A stretch of 34,778 nt of DNA from Actinomycetes bacterium. GTDB lineage: Bacteria > Actinomycetota > Actinomycetes > Nanopelagicales > Nanopelagicaceae. Of the stretch, positions 17,383 through 24,678 are shown one piece after another; within the stretch, counting starts at the first letter, position 1, and each line of letters opens with the position of its first letter. The notes beneath the pieces were generated by a model, which saw only the letters and a list, made by a program, of their open reading frames with translations, made no database searches and was not told the DNA's origin. Both the position numbers and the translations under genes were made by a program. The DNA lies in contig JANXME010000347.1 of the NCBI GenBank assembly GCA_025354785.1, forward strand, positions 1-34,778, read 5' to 3'.

Positions 17383-18588
17383 ATGAAACTTCATTTCCAG
17401 GACGTGCCGATTCGGGTGTTGGATGTGATACGTACCCTGCAGGAGCATAAGCACCAAGCATATCTGGTGGGCGGGTGTGTGCGTGACATGCTCATGAGTG
17501 TCACTCCCAAAGATTGGGATGTGTGCACCGACGCGTTGCCAAAGCGGGTGATGAAGTATTTTCTGAGGACTATTCCTACCGGAATCGACCATGGGACAAT
17601 TACCGTGAATTCTGGTGGAGAAATGGTCGAGGTTACCACTTTCAGGTCTGAAAGCGGATTTACCGATGGTCGCCGCCCAGATGAGGTTGAGTACGAAATC
17701 GACATTAACGCAGATTTGCTGCGTCGCGATTTTACCATGAATGCAATCGCATGGGATCCAATCTTCAATGTGTTGGCTGACCCCTTCGATGGACAAGGCG
17801 ACATTGAGCGCAGAGTGATCCGTGCGGTTGGAGATGTCAACAAGCGCTTTAAGGAAGATGGGCTGCGTTGTATCCGTGCGATTCGGTTCCAAACTCGCAT
17901 GGGCTTTGAAATAGAGCCTGAAACGCATGCAGCAATCGGCGCCAACCTGGAGACCTTCGCTAAGGTTTCGATTGAGCGTCGCCAAGATGAATTTTTCAAG
18001 ATTCTAGTTATGCCCAACGCTCAAGAAGGGTTGATCGAACTGTGTGAAACGGGGCTGCTTGACCACATCCATCCGATGTTAAGCCAAAATGGGTGTTATA
18101 CCTGCCTGAACAATGTTAAGCCGACTGTAGAAATGCGGTTGGCGGCGCTGTTTTGCTCTTACGCCAATAGTTACATTAGCGATGAGGATTTACTCACCCC
18201 ACTTAAACTCCCTGCCAAGATGGAGGCATTTATTTTGACCGCACGTGAGCAAAAGTGTGTGCCGGGGAGACTAGGTCCAGTTGCAGACAGAGATATTCGC
18301 ATATGGATTCGCGCATGCGGGGACATTGATGCGAACGAATTGTTGGATATGTATGCAGCACTGACAGGTGAGAGTCCCAATAATTTTTTTAGAGTGCGCG
18401 GTCTTATTACACAACAGCCGCGCAAGTTGGCTTTGGATGGACATGAAATCAAGGAAGAATTGGGTTTGGCTAAACCAGGACCTTTGATTGGCAAGGCGAC
18501 CAAAATGTTGTGGTCTTTGGTTTTGGGTGATCCAAATATGAATACGCCCGAAATGCTGCGTGCCGCGCTGAGAGAGTACCATGAATAA
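17383..18588 (+). CDS. cca: CCA-adding tRNA nucleotidyltransferase
   Basis: 401 residues with the class II nucleotidyltransferase signatures in order: YLVGGCVRD (28-35), DWD catalytic aspartates (44-46), RRDFTMN (114-120), DPFDGQGDI (133-141), and EDGLRCIRAIRF (158-169), which selects ATP/CTP. The helical body follows; no HD domain is seen at the C-terminus. It adds or repairs the CCA end of tRNA. A poly(A) polymerase of the same family is possible, but the window's complete tRNAs lack encoded CCA, which supports the CCA role. Length is normal for the family. Confidence 0.88.
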   Translation: MKLHFQDVPIRVLDVIRTLQEHKHQAYLVGGCVRDMLMSVTPKDWDVCTDALPKRVMKYFLRTIPTGIDHGTITVNSGGEMVEVTTFRSESGFTDGRRPDEVEYEIDINADLLRRDFTMNAIAWDPIFNVLADPFDGQGDIERRVIRAVGDVNKRFKEDGLRCIRAIRFQTRMGFEIEPETHAAIGANLETFAKVSIERRQDEFFKILVMPNAQEGLIELCETGLLDHIHPMLSQNGCYTCLNNVKPTVEMRLAALFCSYANSYISDEDLLTPLKLPAKMEAFILTAREQKCVPGRLGPVADRDIRIWIRACGDIDANELLDMYAALTGESPNNFFRVRGLITQQPRKLALDGHEIKEELGLAKPGPLIGKATKMLWSLVLGDPNMNTPEMLRAALREYHE

Positions 18589-18862
18589 CATGGCCGATGA
18601 TTTCCAGCGGCTGCTATATGACTTCCATGGTATCTCCGGAGTGTTCACATTCAAACACCCATGTGAAGGTATTGCCTGTGAAATCTGTTATAATGCCATC
18701 CGCGACTTCTTTAACAACTCCAACCCGCATGAGACTGAACGTGAATTCTGGTGTTATGATTGTGATACCTATGTAACTGTTACACGGCCAGATGGTGACT
18801 GGGTTAGTAAAGTGACCTGTATTGTCTGCGAAGAAAATCTCGCCGACAGCAATGGCACATGA
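18581..18862 (+). CDS. Zinc-ribbon protein with three CxxC pairs
   Basis: 93 residues; ATG 18581 overlaps the end of the previous gene. Three Cys pairs are spaced along the protein: C-E-I-C (IACEICYNAIRDFF), C-Y-D-C (EFWCYDCDTYVTVTRPDG) and C-I-V-C (VTCIVCEENLA). Two probably make one zinc ribbon. Adjacency to the CCA enzyme may mean an RNA-related role, but no direct evidence exists. Confidence 0.6.
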   Translation: MNNMADDFQRLLYDFHGISGVFTFKHPCEGIACEICYNAIRDFFNNSNPHETEREFWCYDCDTYVTVTRPDGDWVSKVTCIVCEENLADSNGT

Positions 18863-18868
18863 TTTGCT
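18853..18868 (+). promoter_or_regulatory. Weaker sigma-54-like box
   Basis: TGGCACATGATTTGCT, correct spacing, at the end of the 18581 gene and before the genes at 18859 and 18926. Confidence 0.4.
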
Positions 18869-18933
18869 GCCTGGATTGCTGGAGCCACCTATACTCATAC
18901 GGGAAAACAAACGGGAGCAAGATCGATGGCTGA
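18859..18933 (+). CDS. 24-residue Cys-rich peptide
   Basis: ATGA overlap with the previous stop. MICCLDCWSHLYSYGKTNGS then KIDG has three Cys and a His near the start, and its stop overlaps the 18926 start. It is short, but placed as a coupled gene; it also overlaps a sigma-54-like box, so it may not be real. Confidence 0.35.
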   Translation: MICCLDCWSHLYSYGKTNGSKIDG

Positions 18934-19156
18934 CCTGATTTTGACAAAGGAAGAAGAGAAGACCTTCAATGAGTGGCTGAAGGACCACCATGATAGATAT
19001 CATGGTGGTCGATATCCATACTCTGGAGCCGCTGGCGGAGCCATCTCCTTTCATTGGACCCAAACCGGCCTCGGCGACGAGACTACGGTCCACTGTGCCC
19101 ACTGCAAGAATAAACCCGAACACATCGGTCACTTAACCGACATCAGTCTATGGTAA
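18926..19156 (+). CDS. 76-residue Cys/His-rich protein
   Basis: ATG 18926 behind GGGAGCAAGATCG. MADLILTKEEEKTFNEWLKD is a helix. The rest has a His-rich stretch (DHHDRYHGGRYPYSGAAGGA) and a C-terminal site (VHCAHCKNKPEHIGH) with C-A-H-C and two His, probably binding zinc. No family recognised. Confidence 0.6.
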   Translation: MADLILTKEEEKTFNEWLKDHHDRYHGGRYPYSGAAGGAISFHWTQTGLGDETTVHCAHCKNKPEHIGHLTDISLW

Positions 19157-19199
19157 AGGAATACTTGATGATTAAGCATCATTGATCTTAGGAGGCTAT

Positions 19200-19517
19200 A
19201 TGGCTGACAAAATAAAGAAACTTGAGATTCCAGTCGTCATAAATAAGATGACATGTTCAGATTGTGGCGTAGCATTTGGCGTGCCCGAATACTACGAAAC
19301 GACCCGCAAAAGCGACCACAAAACCTTCTATTGCCCCAATGGGCACGGTTTGACCTTTACTGGCAAAACTGATCAAGATACGATTAAAGACCTGAATTTA
19401 CAGCTAGATGCGCTCAAAGCAATCCTTAAATGCATATCTGATATAGAGATTGGCGTTGTGTTTAACAAAAATTCGCTAGAGATGGCGGTCCAACTTGCTA
19501 AAAGTGGTCTAAAGTAA
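19200..19517 (+). CDS. Zinc-ribbon plus helix phage protein
   Basis: 105 residues; ATG 19200 behind TAGGAGG. VINKMTCSDCGVAFGVPEYY then HKTFYCPNGHGLTF matches a phage family in which C-x-x-C and C-P-N-G-H precede a helix. The helix here (TIKDLNLQLDALKAILKCIS) is shorter than the coiled coil often seen. Probably a DNA- or protein-binding accessory factor; function not established. Confidence 0.65.
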   Translation: MADKIKKLEIPVVINKMTCSDCGVAFGVPEYYETTRKSDHKTFYCPNGHGLTFTGKTDQDTIKDLNLQLDALKAILKCISDIEIGVVFNKNSLEMAVQLAKSGLK

Positions 19518-19732
19518 TGCAAGCGGTCGTGAAAATATATATCGATAAGGAAGTTGCTAGTAGGCTGAAGGCGCTGGGTATTTACATGGAGAGGGACGGC
19601 GTCCTAGATATTGATGGTATTCAAGAATACAACATACTAGAAGAGACTCATCAGCAAATCTTGCTATATTCCAAAACTGGCTTTGCCGATTTGACCTTTG
19701 AAGAGTTCATACGAGCTATCAATGACAAATGA
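19517..19732 (+). CDS. 71-residue protein of unknown function
   Basis: ATG 19517 shares a base with the previous stop. The product (MQAVVKIYIDKEVASRLKAL...) begins with a strand and helix and ends DLTFEEFIRAINDK. It could be a small alpha/beta domain. No family recognised; it overlaps the next start by 11 bases. Confidence 0.55.
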   Translation: MQAVVKIYIDKEVASRLKALGIYMERDGVLDIDGIQEYNILEETHQQILLYSKTGFADLTFEEFIRAINDK

Positions 19733-19880
19733 AGAGAGAAAAGAAGAGCACCGCAAGTGGTTGGCTGAATTGATGCGCGCCAAGTTAGAAGAATGGAAAA
19801 TTCATCCAGGACCAGTTGCATACCGACCAGCACTTGGCATGACTCTTGAATTTCATAAGCGAAAGGATCGCTCGAACTAA
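19722..19880 (+). CDS. 52-residue basic helical protein
   Basis: ATG 19722 inside the end of the previous gene. The product (MTNEERKEEHRKWLAELMRA...) is a charged helix with a short basic tail (LEFHKRKDRSN). Function unknown; coupled to both neighbours. Confidence 0.55.
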   Translation: MTNEERKEEHRKWLAELMRAKLEEWKIHPGPVAYRPALGMTLEFHKRKDRSN

Positions 19881-20329
19881 TGACACCGCCCGAATGGTTA
19901 ATTAACGTCGCAAAGAACAATTTGGTGGTAGCAGCATATATGAAGATGTGGCCTGTTGGCGAGTCTGACTGCGCCGCGTTTTTTGAGGCATTGGCTCAGG
20001 AACTGGCTCAGCAGGGAGCAGATCAATCTAGAGAATACGACCGTTTGGCTTTTGCAGCTAATGGGTTTTGTCTCGCCGTTGATGCAGCCGGCGTACATCA
20101 GCGTCGTGGACGTGGTGGTCAACAGGTGTCATTTCATGGCGATTTTGCCAGCATTACGCCATCGTCGCTAAGCCGACTGGAATGGCACGCAAGAAATATG
20201 CGAGATAACAAGGACAATCTTGAATACGCTATCTCTTTTATGGAGAAACAGGAACAAGATCTGCGTGCCGAAATTGCTACACTGGAAAGAAAGCTTAATG
20301 CCTTGATGGCTGAGAAGACAATCAAATGA
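19880..20329 (+). CDS. 149-residue helical protein
   Basis: ATG 19880 shares a base with the previous stop. The N-terminal half is mixed (MTPPEWLINVAKNNLVVAAY, FFEALAQELAQQGADQSREY); the C-terminal third is a long coiled-coil-like helix (FMEKQEQDLRAEIATLERKL). Possibly oligomeric. No family recognised. Four-base overlap with the next gene. Confidence 0.6.
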   Translation: MTPPEWLINVAKNNLVVAAYMKMWPVGESDCAAFFEALAQELAQQGADQSREYDRLAFAANGFCLAVDAAGVHQRRGRGGQQVSFHGDFASITPSSLSRLEWHARNMRDNKDNLEYAISFMEKQEQDLRAEIATLERKLNALMAEKTIK

Positions 20330-20661
20330 CAATTAAAGACATGGCACAAGAGGTCGTAGAAAAGATAGTGGAGCGTGAACTTGCTCCGGATATCGTCTTG
20401 GATATGGTGGGCGAGGTGTTAAACAACGAATACGACATAGCCGGAATCGCCACCGAACACATCGAGGAGATGGTTAAAGACTTAGATCCAGATGACGCCA
20501 TTTGTTCAGCTATTCAAGATAATCTTGACCTTGATGATAAGATCGAAAAATATCTTGCGGCTAGGGTCGACGAGCTCCTTGAGGCTGCTATTGACGAGCT
20601 CGATTTGGACGAAATGATTCAGGTGGCAATCGAAGACAAGCTTCAGGAACTTATTGAGTAA
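20326..20661 (+). CDS. 111-residue strongly acidic helical protein
   Basis: ATGA overlap sets the start. MTIKDMAQEVVEKIVERELA and the rest are built of short amphipathic helices repeating D-L-D-D/E motifs (DLDPDDAICSAIQDNLDLDD, ELDLDEMIQVAIEDKLQELI). The strong negative charge would suit a DNA mimic or scaffold-like factor, but this is inference from composition only. Confidence 0.6.
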   Translation: MTIKDMAQEVVEKIVERELAPDIVLDMVGEVLNNEYDIAGIATEHIEEMVKDLDPDDAICSAIQDNLDLDDKIEKYLAARVDELLEAAIDELDLDEMIQVAIEDKLQELIE

Positions 20662-20666
20662 ATAAA

Positions 20667-20963
20667 ATGAATAAGTATAATAAGTTGATCAAGCAGTTAA
20701 AGAAAATGGCTAAAACAATTGACCGCCTAGAAATGGTAGTCAAGTTTATAGCTCCACGATGTTCACACTGTGGACTTGGGATGGTGGTGCGTCAAAACTC
20801 GTATACCAGTAAGCTATTTTATGGATGTGCGCTATATCCTCATTGTAAAGATATGACTGGGTTATGCATGAATCTGGAGTGTCACCCTGCGCAACACCCA
20901 CATGGATATCATGGTGTCTCTAAACCACATGCGTATGTTAAGATTCATAAGGTTTTGGTCTGA
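20667..20963 (+). CDS. Topoisomerase-type zinc finger protein
   Basis: 98 residues. After a basic helix (LIKQLKKMAKTIDRLEMVVK), CSHCGLGMVVRQ then FYGCALYPHCKD fits the four-Cys zinc finger of bacterial topoisomerase I C-termini (C-x-x-C...C-x-x-Y-P-x-C). The end is His-rich (HPAQHPHGYHGVSKPHAYVK). Likely a single-stranded DNA- or protein-binding factor. The stand-alone form is small compared with topoisomerases. Confidence 0.65.
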   Translation: MNKYNKLIKQLKKMAKTIDRLEMVVKFIAPRCSHCGLGMVVRQNSYTSKLFYGCALYPHCKDMTGLCMNLECHPAQHPHGYHGVSKPHAYVKIHKVLV

Positions 20964-20997
20964 TTATGGACTACGATGGCGACTGCCCTTTCTAAAC

Positions 20998-21013
20998 GGG
21001 CACGCCGATTGCA
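20998..21013 (+). promoter_or_regulatory. Sigma-54-like -24/-12 promoter, copy 8
   Basis: GGGCACGCCGATTGCA, correct spacing, in the gap between 20963 and ATG 21047. TTGCA is followed by AAAA, fitting the W preference after the -12 GC. Confidence 0.7.
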
Positions 21014-21046
21014 AAAACCAATGGGACACACCACAGGAGCGACCCA

Positions 21047-21331
21047 ATGAGCGGTGAAATTCGACACAGTGGCGGTGAGTATGTTGACTCAGGGCTTCGA
21101 GACGTGAACGGCAAGCCCATCGAAAAATGGGTACGATCTTCCACCGAGGTGAAGTGCTGTGACGAGTGGGTATATTGCGGCGGCTTCACCAACACCTGTC
21201 CGTCCTGCGGGACCGACTACAACATGTCTGGTCAGCAACTTGCCCCTCGCAGCCAGTGGGGTGAAGACACTGGTGAGTCTCTGGCTGACATTCTCGACAT
21301 TGACTCCGGATGGGAATATGAAAATCGTTAA
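21047..21331 (+). CDS. FTNTC-DYNMSGQ phage protein, paralog A
   Basis: 94 residues; ATG 21047 behind ACAGGAGCGACCCA. EVKCCDEWVYCGGFTNTCPS then CGTDYNMSGQQLAPRSQWGE and DTGES are the signature of a widespread phage protein with a zinc ribbon and a DYN-x-SG tail. Its function is unknown. It is about two-thirds identical to the protein at 25996, and both have their own sigma-54-like promoter. Confidence 0.8.
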   Translation: MSGEIRHSGGEYVDSGLRDVNGKPIEKWVRSSTEVKCCDEWVYCGGFTNTCPSCGTDYNMSGQQLAPRSQWGEDTGESLADILDIDSGWEYENR

Positions 21332-21339
21332 GGTGCCAC

Positions 21340-21672
21340 ATGACTGCCTACTTCACGACCACCATTTCGCGGCCAATCCCCAATAGTGAAGACGAAGTAG
21401 AAATCGAAATCGCTGTGTTTGGCGATTACGAGCCATTCGTCCCCGCCCGCGTTAGTGGGCCACCGGAGGATTGCTACCCTTCTGAAGGCGGTTACGCTCA
21501 AGATGTGTATGCAGTGTTTGACGATGAGGGTAATGACCGGCTGATCCCACTTACCAAAGAAGAACTCGACAGTTTTGAAGAACCGATGGCTCAAGCAATT
21601 ATGGATTGTGAAGAAGCCGCCTATGAAAGGGCTATGGAGAATCGTTATGACGCAGACAAAACTCGCGACTGA
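21340..21672 (+). CDS. Phage protein with GPPEDCYP motif
   Basis: 110 residues starting at ATG 21340. An N-terminal strand pair (DEVEIEIAVFGDYEPFVPAR) is followed by GPPEDCYPSEGGYAQDVYAV and a helix (LTKEELDSFEEPMAQAIMDC). G-P-P-E-D-C-Y-P/A is common in small phage proteins of unknown role. It overlaps the next gene by 26 bases. Confidence 0.65.
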   Translation: MTAYFTTTISRPIPNSEDEVEIEIAVFGDYEPFVPARVSGPPEDCYPSEGGYAQDVYAVFDDEGNDRLIPLTKEELDSFEEPMAQAIMDCEEAAYERAMENRYDADKTRD

Positions 21673-21820
21673 TGCCGTCCCGGCGCATACCCACGCCCCG
21701 CTTGGCCCCGTGCGAGCGCGCTTTAAACTCCTGCTCATGCGGGTGGTGCTCATCGGCCCGGTGGCCGCACTCATCGCGGATCGTATCGCGCACGCGCTCG
21801 GCTTTTGCCTAGGGTTCTAG
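21647..21820 (+). CDS. 57-residue membrane protein
   Basis: ATG 21647 in the end of the previous gene, or a later start. The product (MTQTKLATDAVPAHTHAPLG, RARFKLLLMRVVLIGPVAAL) has a hydrophobic span from about residue 29 and ends ALGFCLGF. The DNA is GC-rich compared with neighbours. Probably a small inner-membrane protein. Confidence 0.5.
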   Translation: MTQTKLATDAVPAHTHAPLGPVRARFKLLLMRVVLIGPVAALIADRIAHALGFCLGF

Positions 21821-21822
21821 TT

Positions 21823-22086
21823 ATGGCTAACCATTACGCAGGCGAAATTGGTGAATGTGATACCGGATTGTGTGGGCGATGCGCCTTCCGTACATACAAG
21901 ATTGTACGGTCGTATCCAGATTATGCTGGCCGATCCAGGTATGGATATAGAGCGAAGACGATTAGGCGTGGACTAAGTCTAGCGGCTGTCCGAGCGCATT
22001 GCGCCAATCCTGACGCATGCAGTATGACCACTACTAAGCCTCTGCGCAACGGCGAGAGATATTTCGACTCATACTATGAAGAGTAA
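21823..22086 (+). CDS. Phage protein of the YKIVR-GLSL-HC type
   Basis: 87 residues; ATG 21823 follows the previous stop. FRTYKIVRSYPDYAG then RRGLSLAAVRAHCANPDACS and YFDSYYEE match a very common small phage protein (tYkIvR...GLTLeEAqaHC.dP.tsS...wFDgYEE). Function unknown. An extra N-terminal Cys cluster (GECDTGLCGRCAF) is present here. Confidence 0.7.
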   Translation: MANHYAGEIGECDTGLCGRCAFRTYKIVRSYPDYAGRSRYGYRAKTIRRGLSLAAVRAHCANPDACSMTTTKPLRNGERYFDSYYEE

Positions 22087-22312
22087 CACTCGTGACATTT
22101 GTAGCAATTGCCATCCGAGGATGGCTGAGCATGCTACAGTATCTAAGTGTGATGATTGTAGGAGTGAAAACGAACCACCCTACAAAGAATTGCTCAATAA
22201 AGTACGCCAAGATGACGGACAGTGCACATACTGCCCTCCGAACAAGGGTGAAAACACACCACGTCGTGCCAGACATGGCTCCCAAAAGTCTAGAAAGAGG
22301 GATAAACGATGA
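22076..22312 (+). CDS. Cys-rich basic protein
   Basis: 78 residues; ATG 22076 inside the end of the previous gene. C-S-N-C, C-D-D-C and C-T-Y-C pairs (DICSNCHPRMAEH, VSKCDDCRSENEPP, GQCTYCPPN) indicate zinc binding; the tail is basic (RRARHGSQKSRKRDKR). Another frame across this stretch lacks such features. Function unknown; ATGA overlap with the HD gene. Confidence 0.55.
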   Translation: MKSNTRDICSNCHPRMAEHATVSKCDDCRSENEPPYKELLNKVRQDDGQCTYCPPNKGENTPRRARHGSQKSRKRDKR

Positions 22313-22863
22313 AACTGAACGATAAGTTGATTGTAGCGAAGAAATTCTCCGCGATGATGTTTGAGGATTTAGGGAAGCGTTATGGCGATGCTCCTAACGA
22401 CCACCCATATTCTAAGCATACACAAGATGTTGTAGATGTGCTGCTGTCGTTTGGCATAACTGACCGTGACATTTTGGCGGCTGCATATCTGCACGATACG
22501 TTGGAAGATACCCCGGTCACAAAGGCAATGCTAAGCGAGTTCTTTGGAGACACGGTGGCTGACTATGTTGATTCAGTAACCGACATGCCCGGCGCGAATC
22601 GCAAAGAACGCAAGGCTGCAACATATCCTAAGACTCGTGCCAACCCAGTCGGCATTCAGATAAAACTGGCTGATCGCATTGCGAATGTGCAATTTTCCAT
22701 TCTTACCAAGAACGAGCGAATGTTTCGTATGTACTATAAGGAGCGTATTGAATTTGACAAACAACTACGAACCGACGACCACCCCCGTATGTGGGAATCA
22801 CTTGATTATCTGATGTACACTGGATTGCCGCACATTAAAGGAGAACTTAACCCGCATGAATGA
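22309..22863 (+). CDS. SpoT/MESH1-like HD hydrolase
   Basis: 184 residues. The set His37 (SKHTQD), His62-Asp63 (YLHDTLED), Glu66-Asp67, and Asp122/Asn126 (IKLADRIANV) is that of the (p)ppGpp hydrolase HD domain of RelA/SpoT and of MESH1. VTDMPGANRKERKAATYPKT also fits. There is no synthetase or TGS domain, so it is a stand-alone small alarmone hydrolase candidate. It could lower host (p)ppGpp during infection. Another nucleotide such as NADPH is an alternative substrate. The start is set by the ATGA overlap. Confidence 0.8.
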   Translation: MKLNDKLIVAKKFSAMMFEDLGKRYGDAPNDHPYSKHTQDVVDVLLSFGITDRDILAAAYLHDTLEDTPVTKAMLSEFFGDTVADYVDSVTDMPGANRKERKAATYPKTRANPVGIQIKLADRIANVQFSILTKNERMFRMYYKERIEFDKQLRTDDHPRMWESLDYLMYTGLPHIKGELNPHE

Positions 22864-23228
22864 AATTCCAACAAAACGTGTCTGGTTTGTTGCTTGTGGA
22901 TGTTATCGACAAGGATGGGTGGCGGAATATCTTGAAAAGAGGGATTGAAAATTGGCCCACAGATGGCAGCCGCCCGTATATATGCGGGCCTCCTTGGGAG
23001 CCCGCCGTGCTTGATCTACCAAACTGTAAAGCCATCCATGCCGAAGGAGTTAAGTGCCCCCGGTGTGGGCATTGGCATATGGTGAGTGTAAATTGGGATA
23101 ATTGGTGCGATCGATGCTGCCGTGTCTTCATTGAAGAATATCCTGACCACGAGTACACCTTCTCTATCAAAGAAGCCTACCGCGTCCAACGTGAGAGATG
23201 GCATGTTGGCGAATATGCTACAAAATGA
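22860..23228 (+). CDS. Zinc-ribbon protein of unknown function
   Basis: 122 residues from ATG 22860, overlapping the previous stop. The middle (VKCPRCGHWHMVSVNWDNWC then DRCCRVF) has a clear C-P-R-C...C-D-R-C zinc ribbon. A second frame from ATG 22856 codes 30 residues (MNEIPTKRVWFVACGCYRQG...) that also look real, so the first 30 codons are uncertain or the genes overlap. Function unknown. Confidence 0.55.
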   Translation: MKFQQNVSGLLLVDVIDKDGWRNILKRGIENWPTDGSRPYICGPPWEPAVLDLPNCKAIHAEGVKCPRCGHWHMVSVNWDNWCDRCCRVFIEEYPDHEYTFSIKEAYRVQRERWHVGEYATK

Positions 23229-23246
23229 CACCCAGCGTAAATCTTA

Positions 23247-23528
23247 ATGCTCACTAATATATCCAAAGCACATGTGACCACCCCAAATCTAGATAAAGAA
23301 CGATACATCGCCTGGGATGGTCATTGTTTCTATCTAGATAAATATAGTGGCAAGACATTTGTCCACTCTGTATGGTGCAGATGTAGGCACAAAAACCAGT
23401 TGCATACCGATGATATGCCTGAAGATATGAAAGTGGCAGCTTTCATATGGAATAAAGCGAACTTTGTGGCCATACCTCTGCAAGAATTCCTCGAAAAGAT
23501 TTATGTCGATTCCAAATCGCCTCCTTAA
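23247..23528 (+). CDS. 93-residue protein of unknown function
   Basis: ATG 23247, with no strong ribosome site. The product (MLTNISKAHVTTPNLDKERY...) has WDGHCFYLDKYSGKTFVHSV and C-R-C (VWCRCRHKNQLHTDDMPEDM). It is a single small alpha/beta domain with possible metal ligands. It ends just before sigma-54-like box 9. Confidence 0.5.
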   Translation: MLTNISKAHVTTPNLDKERYIAWDGHCFYLDKYSGKTFVHSVWCRCRHKNQLHTDDMPEDMKVAAFIWNKANFVAIPLQEFLEKIYVDSKSPP

Positions 23529-23532
23529 TCGG

Positions 23533-23548
23533 TGGCACCACGATTGCA
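23533..23548 (+). promoter_or_regulatory. Sigma-54-like -24/-12 promoter, copy 9
   Basis: TGGCACCACGATTGCA, followed by AAAA. It lies in the gap between 23528 and ATG 23612. Two small hairpins (GGCA/TGCC near 23569 and GGCC/GGCC near 23588) lie in the leader. Confidence 0.7.
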
Positions 23549-23611
23549 AAAAGTCGTTGTACTGGTGGCAATAATGCCTCCAAGACCGGCCACACGGCCA
23601 GGAGTTGCAAA

Positions 23612-24235
23612 ATGGAGTCGATTCGTTCAGTTGAGGTTGTGAAGGCGGAAGTGGATGCGAAGCTCAAGACGAAGGAGAGTGTCGCGGGTATGCAGTTCAT
23701 CAATTCGAAGGGGTCCGTTGGAACCATTCTGGAGGCTCTCTCAGGGCGCGGCAAGCTCCAGGCGAGCATGACCTGCGTGGAGGGCGGACCTGACCACATC
23801 CGGGAGCGCTCCGACTGGCACCAGTGCTACCTTTCGCCGGAGAAGGCGAAGAATAAGCCGCGCAAGACCGGCGGTCCGAACACCGGCATGTCGCTCCGCA
23901 CTCCGGATGGCACTCTGCTCAGCTACAAGGCGATCGTCGAGGATGACAGCGATGAGGTGAAGGCCGCGAAGGAGCTCAACAACGAGGCGTTCGCCACCGC
24001 CAAGATGGCCCGTGATGCCGCCGAAGCTGTCGAGAAGACCAACAAGGTGACTCTTCGCGCTCAGAAGCAGGAAGAGGCACGGCAGGTCCGCAAGGCCGCA
24101 AAGGACGCGGAGACGGCTGCCGCATTCAAGGCGAGCGCGAGCAAGCTGAAGGAGTACGCGGACAGCATCGGCGCGAAGGTGTCGCCCAATGCCCCGCAGG
24201 TCAGCGAGTCGACGGACGAGACGGTCCAGGCGTAA
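23612..24235 (+). CDS. Zinc-ribbon-like protein, paralog B
   Basis: 207 residues; ATG 23612 behind CAGGAGTTGCAAA. Residues 35-70 (VGTILEALSGRGKLQASMTC, then DHIRERSDWHQCYLS) match paralog A at 4548 over the GKL...C...H-x-R-E-x-SDWHQ core. An added helical, Ala/Lys/Glu-rich region (DEVKAAKELNNEAFATAKMA, RAQKQEEARQVRKAAKDAET) may form a coiled coil. Codons are far more GC-rich than in neighbours, again suggesting high expression. Function unknown. Confidence 0.75.
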   Translation: MESIRSVEVVKAEVDAKLKTKESVAGMQFINSKGSVGTILEALSGRGKLQASMTCVEGGPDHIRERSDWHQCYLSPEKAKNKPRKTGGPNTGMSLRTPDGTLLSYKAIVEDDSDEVKAAKELNNEAFATAKMARDAAEAVEKTNKVTLRAQKQEEARQVRKAAKDAETAAAFKASASKLKEYADSIGAKVSPNAPQVSESTDETVQA

Positions 24236-24253
24236 TGGTGGTGAATTCTGGTT

Positions 24254-24274
24254 CCTTGCTCACGGAGAGCAGGG
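24254..24274 (+). terminator. Hairpin CCTTGCTC/GAGCAGGG
   Basis: An 8-base-pair stem with a 5-base loop, 19 bases after the 23612 gene. No T run follows. It may end the paralog B transcript or belong to the structured RNA region that follows. Confidence 0.4.
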
Positions 24275-24416
24275 GTAATTAGGGCATGCACTCCCTTTCC
24301 CGATTTATTCCCCGCTACAGGTTAGTTAAGGGTGGGCTTGCCAGTCCACGATGTTCTGCAGTACCTCGTGGAAATATCTGGGCCCAGTACCTTAGGCCGT
24401 CCAATTCGGCCGGTGG
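24275..24416 (+). other. Gene-free region with long hairpin
   Basis: A compound stem: GGGC (24334-24337) with 24382-24385, CCAG (24341-24344) with 24378-24381, and CCACGA (24346-24351) with 24366-24371. A second hairpin, GGCCG/CGGCC (24395-24411), follows. No gene fits. This may be the 5' part of the ncRNA ending at 24673 or a separate structured leader. Confidence 0.45.
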
Positions 24417-24673
24417 GGGTTGTGGGTGTGATAGGTTGTATAGAGGAAGTGTGGCCGCCGTGCACTGTCAGCGGCATGTGCATTGAGCTCCACCCAAAAA
24501 TAATTTGGGCTAAAACGTAAGCGAACACGGAATGCTCTATTGAGATAGCATGGTAGATAGGGGTGGTGCCCTGAAGTGCTGTGTAATGTAGATGTGAGAA
24601 CCGTAAGTAAGCCACACCTAGAGAGAACTAACCACCTTAATAGGCCGGGGTTCAAGTCCCCGGTAGCCCACCA
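24417..24673 (+). ncRNA. tmRNA-like RNA with tRNA-like 3' end
   Basis: The 3' end is a textbook T arm (CGGGG-TTCAAGT-CCCCG, 24646-24662), acceptor strand GTAGCCC, A and an encoded CCA (24671-24673). No normal D or anticodon arm lies just upstream. GGGTTGT at 24417 can pair with the acceptor strand (three G-U pairs), and GTGTGGC (24449-24455) pairs with GCCACAC (24611-24617) just before the T arm, as helix P2 does in tmRNA. CCCAAA/TTTGGG (24493-24509) and CCGC/GCGG stems lie between. No tag ending in ALAA is seen, so tmRNA is a candidate only; a tRNA with an insertion is the main alternative. Confidence 0.45.
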
Positions 24674-24678
24674 ATTCT

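Noticed and set aside
17254-17985. Open frame on the - strand over the CCA enzyme gene
   Set aside because: The + strand frame has unmistakable nucleotidyltransferase motifs; the opposite frame is a shadow without a ribosome site.
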